Part shown: piece after piece, positions 24,985 to 32,984 of the stretch
How positions within the stretch are numbered: position 1 is the stretch's first letter
How the letters are laid out: every line of letters begins with the position of its first letter
Source of the DNA: Actinotalea subterranea
GTDB taxonomy: Bacteria; Actinomycetota; Actinomycetes; Actinomycetales; Cellulomonadaceae
Assembly: GCF_008364845.1 (NCBI RefSeq)
Contig: NZ_VTTP01000003.1
Span: 527,821-591,820 of the forward strand
DNA: 64,000 nt
Reading direction: 5' to 3'
Notes under the pieces: model-generated
The model's database searches: none
What the model saw: only the letters and a program-made list of their open reading frames with translations
Told to the model about the DNA's origin: nothing
Position numbers and translations under genes: made by a program

Positions 24985-26463
24985 CTATCTGGGGGTGGGG
25001 GTTGCCTTGCGGGCGGAGCGGGCGCGCAGCAGCTGGGTGAGGAAGAAGATCCCGGCGACGACGGCGAACAGCAGCGTCGTCGACAGCGCCTGGGCGCGTG
25101 CGGCGCCGTCGGTCAGCATGAGCGCGACCAGGCCGGCGAGGAGCGCGAGCGTGAACCAGCTCAGCCACGGGAACCCCCACATGCGGACCGTGAGGCGCCC
25201 GGCGGTCTCGAGGCGGCGCCGCAGCCGGATCTGCGAGACGGCGATCATGACCCAGATGCCGATGAGCGACGCCCCGACCGCGTTGAGCAGGATGCCGAGC
25301 AGACGCTCGGGCAGCAACCAGTTCAGCAGCACGCTGACCAGCGCGAACACGATGGAGACGAGCACCGCGACGACGGGGATCTCGTGCCGCGAGACCCGCA
25401 GGAGTCCCCGAGGCCCGTCACCGCGCTGGGCCAGGGAGAACGCCATGCGCGACGTCCCGTACACGTTCGCGTTGAACGCGGACAGCAGCGCGACCACGAC
25501 GACCACCTCCATGATCGCCGGGAGCGCTGGCAGCTTCGCGAGGCCGAGCACGGCGACGAACGGGCCGGCGAGCAGCTCGGGCGAGTCCCACGGCAGCACC
25601 AGGACCATGATCGCCACGGAGCCGATGTAGAAGAGCAGGATGCGCCACACGATCGACCGGGCGGCCTTGGCGATGCTGCGCTCCGGGTCGTCGGACTCCG
25701 CGGCCGCGATGGTGATGATCTCGATCCCGCCGAACGCGAAGACGACCACGAGCAGCCCGGTCGCGACGCCGGCGATCCCGGTGGGCGCGAACCCGCCGTG
25801 GCCGACGAGATTGCTCACCCCGACGGGGTCGGTCCCGGGCAGCACGCCGAGCGCGAGCAGGGTCCCGACGACGAGGAACACGACGATCACGGCGACCTTG
25901 AGGGCCGCGAACCAGAACTCGAACTCGCCGAAGGACCGCACCCCGAGCAGGTTCACCGCGGCGAAGAACAGCACGAGGACGAGCGCGATCACCCACGGCG
26001 GCACACCGGGGAGCCAGCCGTTGATGATCATCGACGCGCCGGTGATCTCCACGCCCAGCACCATGATCAGCGTGAACCAGTAGACCCAGCCCAGCGTGAA
26101 CCCCGCCCAGCGGCCGATCGCGACCTCGGCGTACGTCGAGAACGAGCCGCTCGACGGCACCGCCGCGGCCATCTCGGCGAGCATCCGCATCACCAGGATC
26201 ACGATGACCCCGGCGATCGCGTACGAGAGCAGGATGGCGGGCCCGGCCGTGCGGATGCCCTGCCCGGTGCCGAGGAACAGGCCGGCACCGATCGCCGAGC
26301 CGAGCCCCATCATCGTCAGGTGCCGCACCTTGAGGCCGTGCCCCAGGCGTCCGGACGGTTCGACGCCCGACGCCCCCGCCCCGTGCGTCGAGTCGCCGTC
26401 GTCGGGCGCGACGTCGTCGGGCGTGCTGGACGTGGTGGGGCCGGGCGGGGGCGTGCTGCTCAC
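24985..26463 (-). CDS. Amino acid permease (APC superfamily, LysP/GabP type)
   Basis: 492 residues with twelve predicted helices. The conserved APC start is GLKVRHLTMMGLGSAIGAGLFLGTG, with the GSAIGAG glycine loop of helix 1, and FAFGGIEIITIAAAES in helix 6. It imports amino acids, probably with protons. The N-terminus before it is a Ser/Thr/Pro-rich tail of about 40 residues. GTG at 26463 is chosen since the longer frame to 26715 is Arg/Ser-rich and runs into the next gene. Substrate unknown. A TetR gene lies 31 bases upstream in the same orientation. Confidence 0.9.
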   Translation of the reverse strand: MSSTPPPGPTTSSTPDDVAPDDGDSTHGAGASGVEPSGRLGHGLKVRHLTMMGLGSAIGAGLFLGTGQGIRTAGPAILLSYAIAGVIVILVMRMLAEMAAAVPSSGSFSTYAEVAIGRWAGFTLGWVYWFTLIMVLGVEITGASMIINGWLPGVPPWVIALVLVLFFAAVNLLGVRSFGEFEFWFAALKVAVIVVFLVVGTLLALGVLPGTDPVGVSNLVGHGGFAPTGIAGVATGLLVVVFAFGGIEIITIAAAESDDPERSIAKAARSIVWRILLFYIGSVAIMVLVLPWDSPELLAGPFVAVLGLAKLPALPAIMEVVVVVALLSAFNANVYGTSRMAFSLAQRGDGPRGLLRVSRHEIPVVAVLVSIVFALVSVLLNWLLPERLLGILLNAVGASLIGIWVMIAVSQIRLRRRLETAGRLTVRMWGFPWLSWFTLALLAGLVALMLTDGAARAQALSTTLLFAVVAGIFFLTQLLRARSARKATPTPR

Positions 26464-26494
26464 CGCACGAGGGTAGGGGAGCGGGAGGGTGCTC

Positions 26495-27094
26495 TCAGAC
26501 CGGGAGCCGCGCCCCGACCGCGCGCAGCAGGAACGCCTCGGTGGCCTCGATCGCGGGGTCGCGCGAGGGCCCGCCGTCCGGCACGGCGCGGCTCGACAGG
26601 CACGCGTTGACGAGCCGGACGGTCGTGTCGACGGGCTGCTCCTCGAAGGCGCCCGACGCCATCCCGGCGATGAGGATGCGACGCAGGATTCCCTCGACGA
26701 GCTCGGCGTGGTCACGCAGCCGCGCCTGCGTCCCGTGGGAGAGGACGCTGCGCAGATCCGGCCCGGGCGCGAGGTGGTAGACGCGCTTGAGGCGGGCGCG
26801 CTGGCGCACGTAGGTGCGGAGCTGCTCGATCGGGTCGACGACGCCGTCGAGCGCGCGCTCGAGCGTCGCGACGTACTGCTCGGTCTCGTGCATGATCAGG
26901 GCGATGAGCAGGGACTCCTTGTCCCTGAAGTGGTTGTAGACCGCGGTGCGGCCGATGCCTGCGGCGTTCGCGATGTCCGCGAGGGTGATCGAGTCGAACC
27001 CCTGCTCGGTCATCAGCGCCGTGAGGGCGGCGAACAGCTTCTGACGAGTCTGCTCGCGGTGCTCCGTCAAGGAGCCACCGATGATCTTCGGCAT
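26495..27094 (-). CDS. TetR-family transcriptional regulator
   Basis: 199 residues. The N-terminal helix-turn-helix is GFDSITLADIANAAGIGRTAVYNHFRDKESLL, slightly after a basic start (EHREQTRQKL). The C-terminal ligand domain is helical without recognised metal or drug motif. It may regulate itself and the permease downstream in the same orientation, or the divergent DinB-like gene. The ATG at 27094 starts the conserved domain; a longer frame to 27469 overlaps the divergent gene. Confidence 0.86.
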   Translation of the reverse strand: MPKIIGGSLTEHREQTRQKLFAALTALMTEQGFDSITLADIANAAGIGRTAVYNHFRDKESLLIALIMHETEQYVATLERALDGVVDPIEQLRTYVRQRARLKRVYHLAPGPDLRSVLSHGTQARLRDHAELVEGILRRILIAGMASGAFEEQPVDTTVRLVNACLSSRAVPDGGPSRDPAIEATEAFLLRAVGARLPV

Positions 27095-27149
27095 CCGACC
27101 ATTGTCCCACCGCTGACGCCCGGTGTCCGGGGCCGTTATGGTCGGCGCC

Positions 27150-27677
27150 ATGACGGACGACGCGATCGTGCCCGACACCAAGGACTGGACGTGGGTGCTC
27201 CGGGAGCGCTGCCCCGAGTGCGGGCTGACCTCCGCGGACGTCGACGTGCGCACCCTCCCGGCGGCGATCCCCGTGCAGGCGACGCACTGGGAGGCGGTCC
27301 TGAGCCGCCCGGAGGTGCGGGTGCGTCCGGCGCCGGCGGTGTGGTCCCCGCTCGAGTACGCGTGCCACGTGCGTGACGTGTACCGGCTGTTCGACCAGCG
27401 CGTGCACCTCATGCTCGACGAGGACGAGCCGACGTTCGCGAACTGGGACCAGGACGAGACCGCGGTCACGGGCCGCTACGGGGAGCAGGACCCGGCGACG
27501 GTCGCGGTCGAGCTGCGCGAGGGTGCGGAGCGGATCGCGGCGACGTTCGCGCAGGTGCCCGACGACGCGTGGGCGCGCCGCGGGTTCCGGAGCAACGGCG
27601 ACGACTTCACGATCGAGACGCTCGCGCAGTACATGGTCCACGACGTCGTGCACCACCTCCACGACGTGCGGGGCTGA
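27150..27677 (+). CDS. DinB-superfamily protein
   Basis: 175 residues. A cysteine pair (CPEC near residue 21) precedes a four-helix DinB bundle with metal-ligand histidines: HWEAVL, EYACHVRDVY, and the C-terminal MVHDVVHHLHDV. These proteins resemble bacillithiol or mycothiol transferases that use Zn or Ni. The two ATGs in frame at 27150 and earlier (GTG 27123) make the start uncertain; 27150 gives the domain directly. It is divergent from the TetR gene. Confidence 0.8.
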   Translation: MTDDAIVPDTKDWTWVLRERCPECGLTSADVDVRTLPAAIPVQATHWEAVLSRPEVRVRPAPAVWSPLEYACHVRDVYRLFDQRVHLMLDEDEPTFANWDQDETAVTGRYGEQDPATVAVELREGAERIAATFAQVPDDAWARRGFRSNGDDFTIETLAQYMVHDVVHHLHDVRG

Positions 27678-27771
27678 CCCCCGCCGACGGGTTGCCGCGC
27701 CCCGGTGCGGCCGCCGAGCACCCTCAGGATCACCCGAACGGCGGGCGTCCGCCGCGGCGTCGTGCACATCT

Positions 27772-27851
27772 TTCGTCCACAGGCCTGTGCGCCATCCCCC
27801 GTGTGAGCGCGGCTGGCTGTGGACGAACCTGTGGGTCAAGAGGTGGACAAA
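27772..27851. promoter_or_regulatory. Cluster of DnaA-box-like sites in a gene-free stretch
   Basis: TTCGTCCACAG at 27772-27782 and its perfect inverse CTGTGGACGAA at 27817-27827 are separated by 34 bases. A third site, GGTGGACAAA, lies at 27842-27851. All match the actinobacterial DnaA-box form TT(G/A)TCCACA with at most one or two changes. The cluster is just upstream of the candidate RNA gene promoter. Confidence 0.45.
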
Positions 27852-27870
27852 AGTGACCCGCGTCACGGTC

Positions 27871-27899
27871 TTGTGAGCCCCATCGGCTGGTACTAGACA
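27871..27899 (+). promoter_or_regulatory. Putative promoter of the candidate RNA gene
   Basis: TTGTGA (27871-27876) and TAGACA (27894-27899) are separated by 17 bases, near the vegetative -35/-10 consensus. A start of transcription near 27905 is inferred. No good ribosome site follows. Confidence 0.4.
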
Positions 27900-27904
27900 T
27901 GAGC

Positions 27905-28291
27905 CAACGGCAAGGACGGAACAGCCGCACCGACCGGGGAGACCCGGGAGGACCCGACCAGGACGACCCTGGGAGGAACCGATCGGGGAGACCCGCGAGG
28001 AACCGACCAGCAGAAGCCGGGACCCGGGGCGACGCACCGCACCTGTCGGCTGACCGGAGAACGAGGGACCATCTCGACGGGGCAACCCGAAGAGCCGCGG
28101 ATGACGCCGCGGGTGTCCTGACGTACCGGGAAGCGTGATCGCTGGGTCACGAGCGCAGGGGCCGCTTCGGCGGCGCCGACGTGACAGGCCCACCGCACCG
28201 TCGGAGCGGGGTCGGCGGAACCGGGCAACCGGATCCGTGACCGCTGATCACAGCAAGGCCCCTCGGACGCTTACTCCGAGGGGCCTTTGCT
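27905..28291 (+). ncRNA. Candidate structured non-coding RNA, about 390 nt
   Basis: From the promoter-like element to a strong terminator there is no convincing protein: two Arg/Asp-rich frames (27899-28138, 28135-28320) have no ribosome site and biased, repeated composition. The stretch is rich in unpaired-looking GA tracts between short G/C helices (repeated CGGGGAGACCCG and GAGGAACCGACC elements, three to four variants), as in structured RNAs. A long 6S-like or Ms1-like actinobacterial RNA is one possibility; RNase P RNA, tmRNA and SRP RNA signatures were not found. Function unknown; the call rests on promoter, terminator and base pattern only. Confidence 0.4.
28253..28290. terminator. Strong factor-independent-type terminator
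   Basis: GCAAGGCCCCTCGGA pairs with TCCGAGGGGCCTTTGC across a 7-base loop with a single bulge. It ends the candidate RNA and, read on the other strand, lies just after the GGDEF gene stop, so it may serve both. Confidence 0.8.
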
Positions 28292-28371
28292 GCGTCTCCA
28301 GGGTACGAGCCACCCGGTGACGTCCGCGCGAGCGACACGCGGCGCCCGGATGAACACTGCGCCTGTGGTGC

Positions 28372-29613
28372 CTACGAGCGCCCGGACCCGACCGACTCCA
28401 GGTCCGGGTCGTCGGGGCGGCGCGCGTCGGCGGGCTCGCCCCGTCCGCGGGGAGGCCGCGGCCGGCTGCGGGTCTGGGGCTGGCCGTGCGGGATCTGGTG
28501 GCCGTGTGTGCTCTGCTGGCCGTGCGGGATCTGGTGACCGTGCGGGCTCTGCTGGCTCGGGCGGGTGGCGACGGCGTCCCTGCCGGCCAGCTTGGCGTCG
28601 TAGAGGGCGGCGTCGGCCGCGGCGTACAGGTCTTCCCACTGCCCGTGCCCGACGTCGACCTGCGCCGCGCCGACGCTGACGGTGACCGCGACGGGTCCGG
28701 CGGCCGTGTCGACGGGGGCGCGCCGCACGGTCGCGTGCACCGCGCGGGCCCGCGCCGCGATGTCCAGGGACGGGCCTTGGAGGAGCACCGCGAGCTCGTC
28801 GCCGCCGAGCCGCGCGACCGTGTCCGAGGGGCGCACAGCCGCGCTGACCAGCCCCGCGACGTGCACCAGCACCGTGTCGCCGATCGGGTGCCCGTGCGTG
28901 TCGTTGAGGCCCTTGAAGTGGTCGACGTCGACGAGGAGGAGCCCGACGCTCGTGGCCCGCCCGTCCTCACGTGGGACCGAGCGCGCCGGGTCGAGGAGCT
29001 CGCGCGCCGTCTCCACGAGCTTGCGCCGGGTGACCAGGCCCGTCAGGCCGTCGACCCACGCGAGCGTGTGGAGCCGGTCCATCAGCCGCTCCTGCCGTGT
29101 CACGCCGCTCACGAGGACGGTGGTGAGCATCACGAGGGCGGTGCCCACGAGGAGGAGGTCGGCGAGGCTGTCCGGCGAGGGGAGGAGGACGGTCGTCACG
29201 ATGCCGCCGCCGACGACGGCGAGGCCCGTGACGAGCCAGGCGACCCGCCGACGGAAGTGCGCGGCCGCGAAGACGACCGGGTAGAGGAAGCCGTAGAGGC
29301 CGGCGGCGCTCGCGTCGCGGTTCGCGAGGCAGGTCGCGGAGACGAGCGCCACGCCGAGGACCGCGAGCCCGGCGAAGAGCCAGCCGGGCACGCGCTGCGG
29401 GTCGCGTGCGCACACGCCTGCGACGACCAGGATGACGAGCGCGCCGCCGATCGCGAGGGTGCTCGTGGCGAGGGTTGTGCCAGGCCGGGCGGAGGCGTGG
29501 GCGAGGATCTCCCACCCTGCGGTGACGACGGTGGCGATCGAGGCGACGACGAGGAGGGTCCGTGCGGTGGCGGCACGGTTGCGCGGCTCTGCGGCTTCCC
29601 GCCAGGTGGCCAT
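28372..29613 (-). CDS. Membrane-anchored diguanylate cyclase (GGDEL)
   Basis: About 413 residues. Six hydrophobic segments cover the first 190 residues, followed by a cytoplasmic GGDEF domain with the active-site variant RLGGDEL. An inhibitory RxxD site (RPSD) lies five residues upstream, so product inhibition by c-di-GMP is expected. The metal-binding VDVDHFKGLND is intact. The C-terminus carries an imperfect repeat rich in His, Gln and Gly (SPHGHQIPHGQQ-like) then Arg/Pro/Asp-rich residues. ATG at 29613 or a GTG at 29628 can start it. Makes the second messenger c-di-GMP. Confidence 0.88.
   Translation of the reverse strand: MATWREAAEPRNRAATARTLLVVASIATVVTAGWEILAHASARPGTTLATSTLAIGGALVILVVAGVCARDPQRVPGWLFAGLAVLGVALVSATCLANRDASAAGLYGFLYPVVFAAAHFRRRVAWLVTGLAVVGGGIVTTVLLPSPDSLADLLLVGTALVMLTTVLVSGVTRQERLMDRLHTLAWVDGLTGLVTRRKLVETARELLDPARSVPREDGRATSVGLLLVDVDHFKGLNDTHGHPIGDTVLVHVAGLVSAAVRPSDTVARLGGDELAVLLQGPSLDIAARARAVHATVRRAPVDTAAGPVAVTVSVGAAQVDVGHGQWEDLYAAADAALYDAKLAGRDAVATRPSQQSPHGHQIPHGQQSTHGHQIPHGQPQTRSRPRPPRGRGEPADARRPDDPDLESVGSGRS
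28482..28560. repeat. Tandem repeat encoding the His/Gln tail of the GGDEF protein
   Basis: Units close to GGCCGTGCGGGATCTGGTG and GTGTGCTCTGCT alternate across 28482-28560 and encode the repeated HGHQIPHGQQ-like peptide. Copy number may vary between strains. Confidence 0.6.
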
Positions 29614-29711
29614 CCGGTGATGATCCACCTCCGCGGCAGTGACGACCCGGGACCTGCGGTCGTGCTGCCGTGCCTGAAGTGATCCGGCGGCCGCTGCGGG
29701 AGACTGAGCGG

Positions 29712-30476
29712 ATGGAGCAGCGCACGGGTCGGCGTGACGGCGGGCGGACGGTTGCCGTCGAGGTCTGCCTCGAGGACGTCGGCGGAGCTCAGGTCGCGGA
29801 GGCCGCCGGCGCGGATCGCGTCGAGCTGTGCGCCGCCCTGAGCGAGGGCGGGCTGACGCCGAGCCTCGGGTTCGTCGAGGCGGTGCTCGACGACGTGCGG
29901 CGGGTCGCGGTGCAGGTTCTCGTGCGTCCGCGCGGCGGTGACTTCGTGGTCGACGACGCCGACCTGGCCGTCATGGTCGCCGACGTCCACGCGTTCGCGC
30001 GCCTGCCTCGCGCCGTCGAGCTCGGGTTCACGGTCGGCACCCTGACACCCGACGGGCGCGTCGACGAGCGCGCGCTGGGCCGGCTCGTCGGGGCCGCTGA
30101 CGGCCTGCCTGTCACGTTCCACAAGGCGTTCGACGCGGTGCCGGACCGGTCCGCGTCTCTCGAGGCGCTCGTCCGGCACGGCGTCGGGCGGGTCCTCACG
30201 TCCGGCGGAGCGCCCGATGCGCTCGCCGGTGCGGACGCGCTCGCAGCGCTCGTCGAGCAGGCCGACGGCCGGGTCGCGGTCATGGCCGGCGGCTCGGTCC
30301 GACCGGCGAACGTGGCGCGCGTCGTGGAGCTGACCGGTGTGCGCGACGTCCACCTGCGGGCCCCGCGCGAGGTGCCGAGCCGGAGCACGACCGGGCCGAG
30401 CGCCTACGACGACGGGCGGCGCACGGTGACGTCCGGGGAGCTGGTGCGGGACGTGGTGGCGGCGCTCCGCGCCTGA
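29712..30476 (+). CDS. cutC: CutC copper homeostasis family protein
   Basis: 254 residues, a TIM-barrel protein of the CutC family. The conserved segments AGADRVELCAALSEGGLTPS, VLVRPRGGDF and VTFHKAFDAVPDRSASLEAL and LTSGGAPDAL are present in order. CutC was linked to copper tolerance, but its enzymatic role is unsettled. The ATG at 29712 has GGGAG nine bases upstream; the frame also reaches 29670 without a ribosome site. It is divergent from the GGDEF gene. Confidence 0.9.
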   Translation: MEQRTGRRDGGRTVAVEVCLEDVGGAQVAEAAGADRVELCAALSEGGLTPSLGFVEAVLDDVRRVAVQVLVRPRGGDFVVDDADLAVMVADVHAFARLPRAVELGFTVGTLTPDGRVDERALGRLVGAADGLPVTFHKAFDAVPDRSASLEALVRHGVGRVLTSGGAPDALAGADALAALVEQADGRVAVMAGGSVRPANVARVVELTGVRDVHLRAPREVPSRSTTGPSAYDDGRRTVTSGELVRDVVAALRA

Positions 30477-30516
30477 CGCGCGGCGGCGGAACACCTGTCG
30501 GGCGCGACCGTCGGGC

Positions 30517-30616
30517 GACCCGGCTGTCGGGCGACCCGGCTGTCGGGCGACCCGGCTGTCGGGCGACCCGGCTGTCGGGTGATCCGACCGTCGGGCGAGC
30601 GACCCGGCTGTCCGCC
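30517..30616. repeat. 16-base tandem repeat between cutC and the HxlR gene
   Basis: GACCCGGCTGTCGGGC is repeated at 30517-30532, 30533-30548, 30549-30564 and 30565-30580 (last base T), followed by degenerate copies to 30616. It fills the intergenic space between convergent genes. Confidence 0.85.
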
Positions 30617-30640
30617 GACCCGAACCGTCCGCCGGTGACC

Positions 30641-31021
30641 TCAGGCGTCGAAGCGGTGGCGGGACGCCTCGATGGCGTGCAGGTGCGCGTGCGTCCAGTC
30701 GCACATCGCCTCGACGGTGACGAGCAGCGCCCGGCCGGCCGGGGTCAGCGCGTACTCGACGCGCGGCGGCACAGTGGGGTGGACGGTCCGGTGGACCAGG
30801 CCGTTGCGCTCCATCATGCGCAGGTTCTGGGTGAGCATCTTGTGGCTGATGCCGTCGACCATGGTGTGCAGCTCGCTGAACCGCAGGGTCCGCTCGTCGA
30901 GCACCGCGATGATCAGCAGCGCCCACTTGTTGGCGAGGTCGCTGAAGATCTCGCGGGCGAGCGAGTCTGCCCGCAGCAGATCGGCGTCGTCGATCTCATC
31001 CCTCACCTGCGTGCTCACCAT
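30641..31021 (-). CDS. HxlR-family transcriptional regulator
   Basis: 126 residues, winged helix. DLANKWALLIIAVL, FSELHTMVDGISHKMLTQNLRMMERNGLV and VEYALTPAGRALL match the HxlR family fold. The usual family redox cysteine near residue 15 is absent. It is divergent from a Rid-family gene, so it likely regulates this gene in response to a thiol-reactive compound or metabolite (inference). The intergenic region contains the dyad CACTGGAAAGTG and two GTTCTTC sites. Confidence 0.87.
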   Translation of the reverse strand: MVSTQVRDEIDDADLLRADSLAREIFSDLANKWALLIIAVLDERTLRFSELHTMVDGISHKMLTQNLRMMERNGLVHRTVHPTVPPRVEYALTPAGRALLVTVEAMCDWTHAHLHAIEASRHRFDA

Positions 31022-31024
31022 CGG

Positions 31025-31110
31025 GTTCCCCAGTCACTGGAAAGTGCGTTCTTCCACGTCAGCGGTCACTCTCCTACGGTTCTTCAGTAACCACAAGAGA
31101 GCGCGCGGGC
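31025..31110. promoter_or_regulatory. Divergent HxlR/Rid regulatory region
   Basis: A CACTGGAAAGTG dyad (31034-31045) and two GTTCTTC direct repeats are seen within 85 bases of the divergent starts. They are candidate HxlR binding sites; the assignment is by position. Confidence 0.35.
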
Positions 31111-31147
31111 GTTCCTGTCCGCGACGCCGAGCCAGGAGGACAACCGA

Positions 31148-31555
31148 ATGACCATCACGCTCATGAACCCCGCCGGTCTGCCCGAGGTCGACGTCTACCG
31201 GCAGGTGTCGGTCGCGACGGGGTCGCGCCTCGTCTTCATGGCCGGTCAGGTCGCGTGGGACGCCGACGGCACGACGGTCGGCGTCGGCGACCTCGCCGCG
31301 CAGGTCGAGCAGTGCTACCTCAACGTCGCGACAGTGCTCGCGGGCGTCGGTGCGACGTTCGACGACGTCGCCAAGGTCACGGTCTACGTCGTCGGCTGGA
31401 CGCCGGACATGATGCCGCTGTTCCTCGAGGGGGCAGCGCGTGCGGCGACGCGACTCGGCGCGACGCCCGTGCCGCCGGCGACCCTCATCGGGGTGGCGGC
31501 GCTTGACATCCCTGAGCACCTCGTCGAGATGGAGGCCGTGGCCGTGCTCGACTGA
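31148..31555 (+). CDS. Rid-family protein (RidA-like), catalytic Arg not conserved
   Basis: 135 residues with the trimeric YjgF/Rid fold: FMAGQVAWDADG and LAAQVEQCYLNVATVLAGVGATFDDVAKVTVYV are typical. The site that carries the catalytic arginine in RidA (PAR-T-LIGV in relatives) reads PPATLIGV, so Ala replaces Arg. It is probably a Rid1-7 subfamily member without imine deaminase activity. AGGAGG seven bases before ATG 31148 supports the start. Confidence 0.85.
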   Translation: MTITLMNPAGLPEVDVYRQVSVATGSRLVFMAGQVAWDADGTTVGVGDLAAQVEQCYLNVATVLAGVGATFDDVAKVTVYVVGWTPDMMPLFLEGAARAATRLGATPVPPATLIGVAALDIPEHLVEMEAVAVLD

Positions 31556-31591
31556 CTGCCCGGGGGTCCCTCGACTGGCCGGGGGTCTACC

Positions 31592-32200
31592 GTGTCGGGG
31601 ATGAGAGCGAACGAGCCGCACCCGTTCGCTGCGCGGTGGAACCACAACACCCACTACTTCCCGCTGCTCGCGTCCCGCATCCCGCCGTCGGCCGATCGTG
31701 TGCTCGACGTCGGGTGCGGCGACGGGATGTTCTGCCGCTTCGTCGCCGACGAGGGGCGCGCGGTGGTGGGGATGGACGTCGACGTCACGCTCGTGCCCTC
31801 GCCATCGCGCGGGGTGGGGTACGTCGCGGGGTCCGCGGACGCGCTGCCCTTCGCCGACGCGAGCTTCGGCGCGGTGACCCTCGCCATGGTGCTGCACCAC
31901 GTCGTCGCTGACCGCGCGCTCGCGGAGGCGGCTCGCGTGCTGCGGCCGGGCGGCGTGCTGCTGGTCCTCGGCTACGGCCGGTTCAGCGGGTGGCGGGACG
32001 TGCTGCCCGAGGTGCGTGACGTCGTCGTGCACCGGGTGGTCTCGCGGCGGATGCAGGGGTGGGACCCACCGACGGCGAAGGCGGAGCCGTCGGGCACCTG
32101 GGCGCAGGCCCGCGCGACGGCGCACGCGGTGCTGCCGGGCAGCACGTACCGGCGTCTGCCGATGTGGCGGTACGTGGTGGAGTGGCGCAAGCCTGGGTGA
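31592..32200 (+). CDS. Class I SAM-dependent methyltransferase
   Basis: 202 residues. Methyltransf_11 motifs are VLDVGCGDGMFCRF (motif I), VVGMDVDV, YVAGSADALPFADASFGAVTLAMVLHHV and LRPGGVLLVLGYG. GTG at 31592 with GGGGGT six bases upstream is chosen; ATG at 31601 is possible. The C-terminal 50 residues, rich in Arg and Trp, may bind the acceptor. The methyl acceptor is not evident. It is 37 bases after the Rid gene. Confidence 0.85.
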   Translation: MSGMRANEPHPFAARWNHNTHYFPLLASRIPPSADRVLDVGCGDGMFCRFVADEGRAVVGMDVDVTLVPSPSRGVGYVAGSADALPFADASFGAVTLAMVLHHVVADRALAEAARVLRPGGVLLVLGYGRFSGWRDVLPEVRDVVVHRVVSRRMQGWDPPTAKAEPSGTWAQARATAHAVLPGSTYRRLPMWRYVVEWRKPG

Positions 32201-32264
32201 CGGCGCGCGGTGGACGTGGTGGCTGGTGGGCGCGGCAAGCGTTGACGCCGGACCGTGCTCACGG

Positions 32265-32873
32265 TCAGGCGACCCACACTTCGCGTACGGACCACGTGCC
32301 GCCCTGCACCGTCAGGCGGAGGGTCACGGTGACGCGATCACCGTTGGTCACGAGCAGGGCGTCGCCGGTCGGTGACCTCTGCGTGGCGGGCGCCTCGTCG
32401 ACGATGCCCGTCAGCGTGAACTCACCCTGCGGCGAGCTGGCGCTTGGGACGAGCTTGACCCTGGTGCCGCCGCCCTCCACGCGGTTGCCGAGTGCGACCA
32501 GCGCCTCGACCTCCGCGATGACCTGCGTGCAGAAGACGCACTCGGGATGGCTGAGCGCGCGCCACTCGGTGAGGTCACCGGTGGCGTACGCGTAAGGGAA
32601 GAGCTCGAAGACGTAGACGCCGACCGCCTCGGCGGTCTTCCCATCGACCCGACCCGTGTCCGGCCGCTGGGGCGGGCTAGTGACGTCGCGGATCGGCGGC
32701 AGCGTGGGGTTGGGGGCCGACGACGCGTCGGGCACCGGGGTCGCGGCCGGCGACGCGGAGGGCGCCGCCGTGCGCCCCCTCGACGGCGTGGCGTTGTCGG
32801 CCGCGCCTCCGCAGCCTGCGATCAGCATGACTGCGAGCACTGTGGACGTGGTTGTCAGCATTCCCCTGCGCAT
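32265..32873 (-). CDS. DUF6318-family lipoprotein, copy 1
   Basis: 202 residues. Lipobox LIAGC at residues 17-21 follows a basic start, then a long Thr/Ser/Pro linker and the DUF6318 domain with AYATGDLTEWRALSHPECVFC and its Cys pair. The domain has an NTF2-like fold, role unknown. It is related to the second copy at 34590-35174: the YPY(V/A)YAT-DLTEWRALSHPEC segment is shared. It is secreted and lipid-anchored, so may depend on lspA and lnt. No clear operon partners. Confidence 0.86.
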   Translation of the reverse strand: MRRGMLTTTSTVLAVMLIAGCGGAADNATPSRGRTAAPSASPAATPVPDASSAPNPTLPPIRDVTSPPQRPDTGRVDGKTAEAVGVYVFELFPYAYATGDLTEWRALSHPECVFCTQVIAEVEALVALGNRVEGGGTRVKLVPSASSPQGEFTLTGIVDEAPATQRSPTGDALLVTNGDRVTVTLRLTVQGGTWSVREVWVA

Positions 32874-32984
32874 GCGGCCGAACGTAGCCAGGCGTCGGGT
32901 CGGTCGGGCCGGGGGACCCTGACGCCTGTGGACGACGTCGGTGCCTGTGGGTAGTCGGGGTGCGGGGCCGGCCGGGGCCGGTGG

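Noticed and set aside
24892..26610. 572-codon plus-strand frame over the amino-acid permease
   Set aside because: Highly charged Asp/Arg/His composition, complementary to membrane helices of the permease; not a real protein.
27772..28291. Replication origin
   Set aside because: DnaA-box-like sites are present but only three, without AT-rich unwinding region or dnaA/dnaN/recF genes nearby.
27905..28291. RNase P RNA, tmRNA or SRP RNA
   Set aside because: Their conserved sequence blocks (for example GAGGAAAGTC or the tmRNA ends) are not seen.
30517..30616. CRISPR array
   Set aside because: The 16-base units are directly adjacent with no spacers and no cas genes are present.
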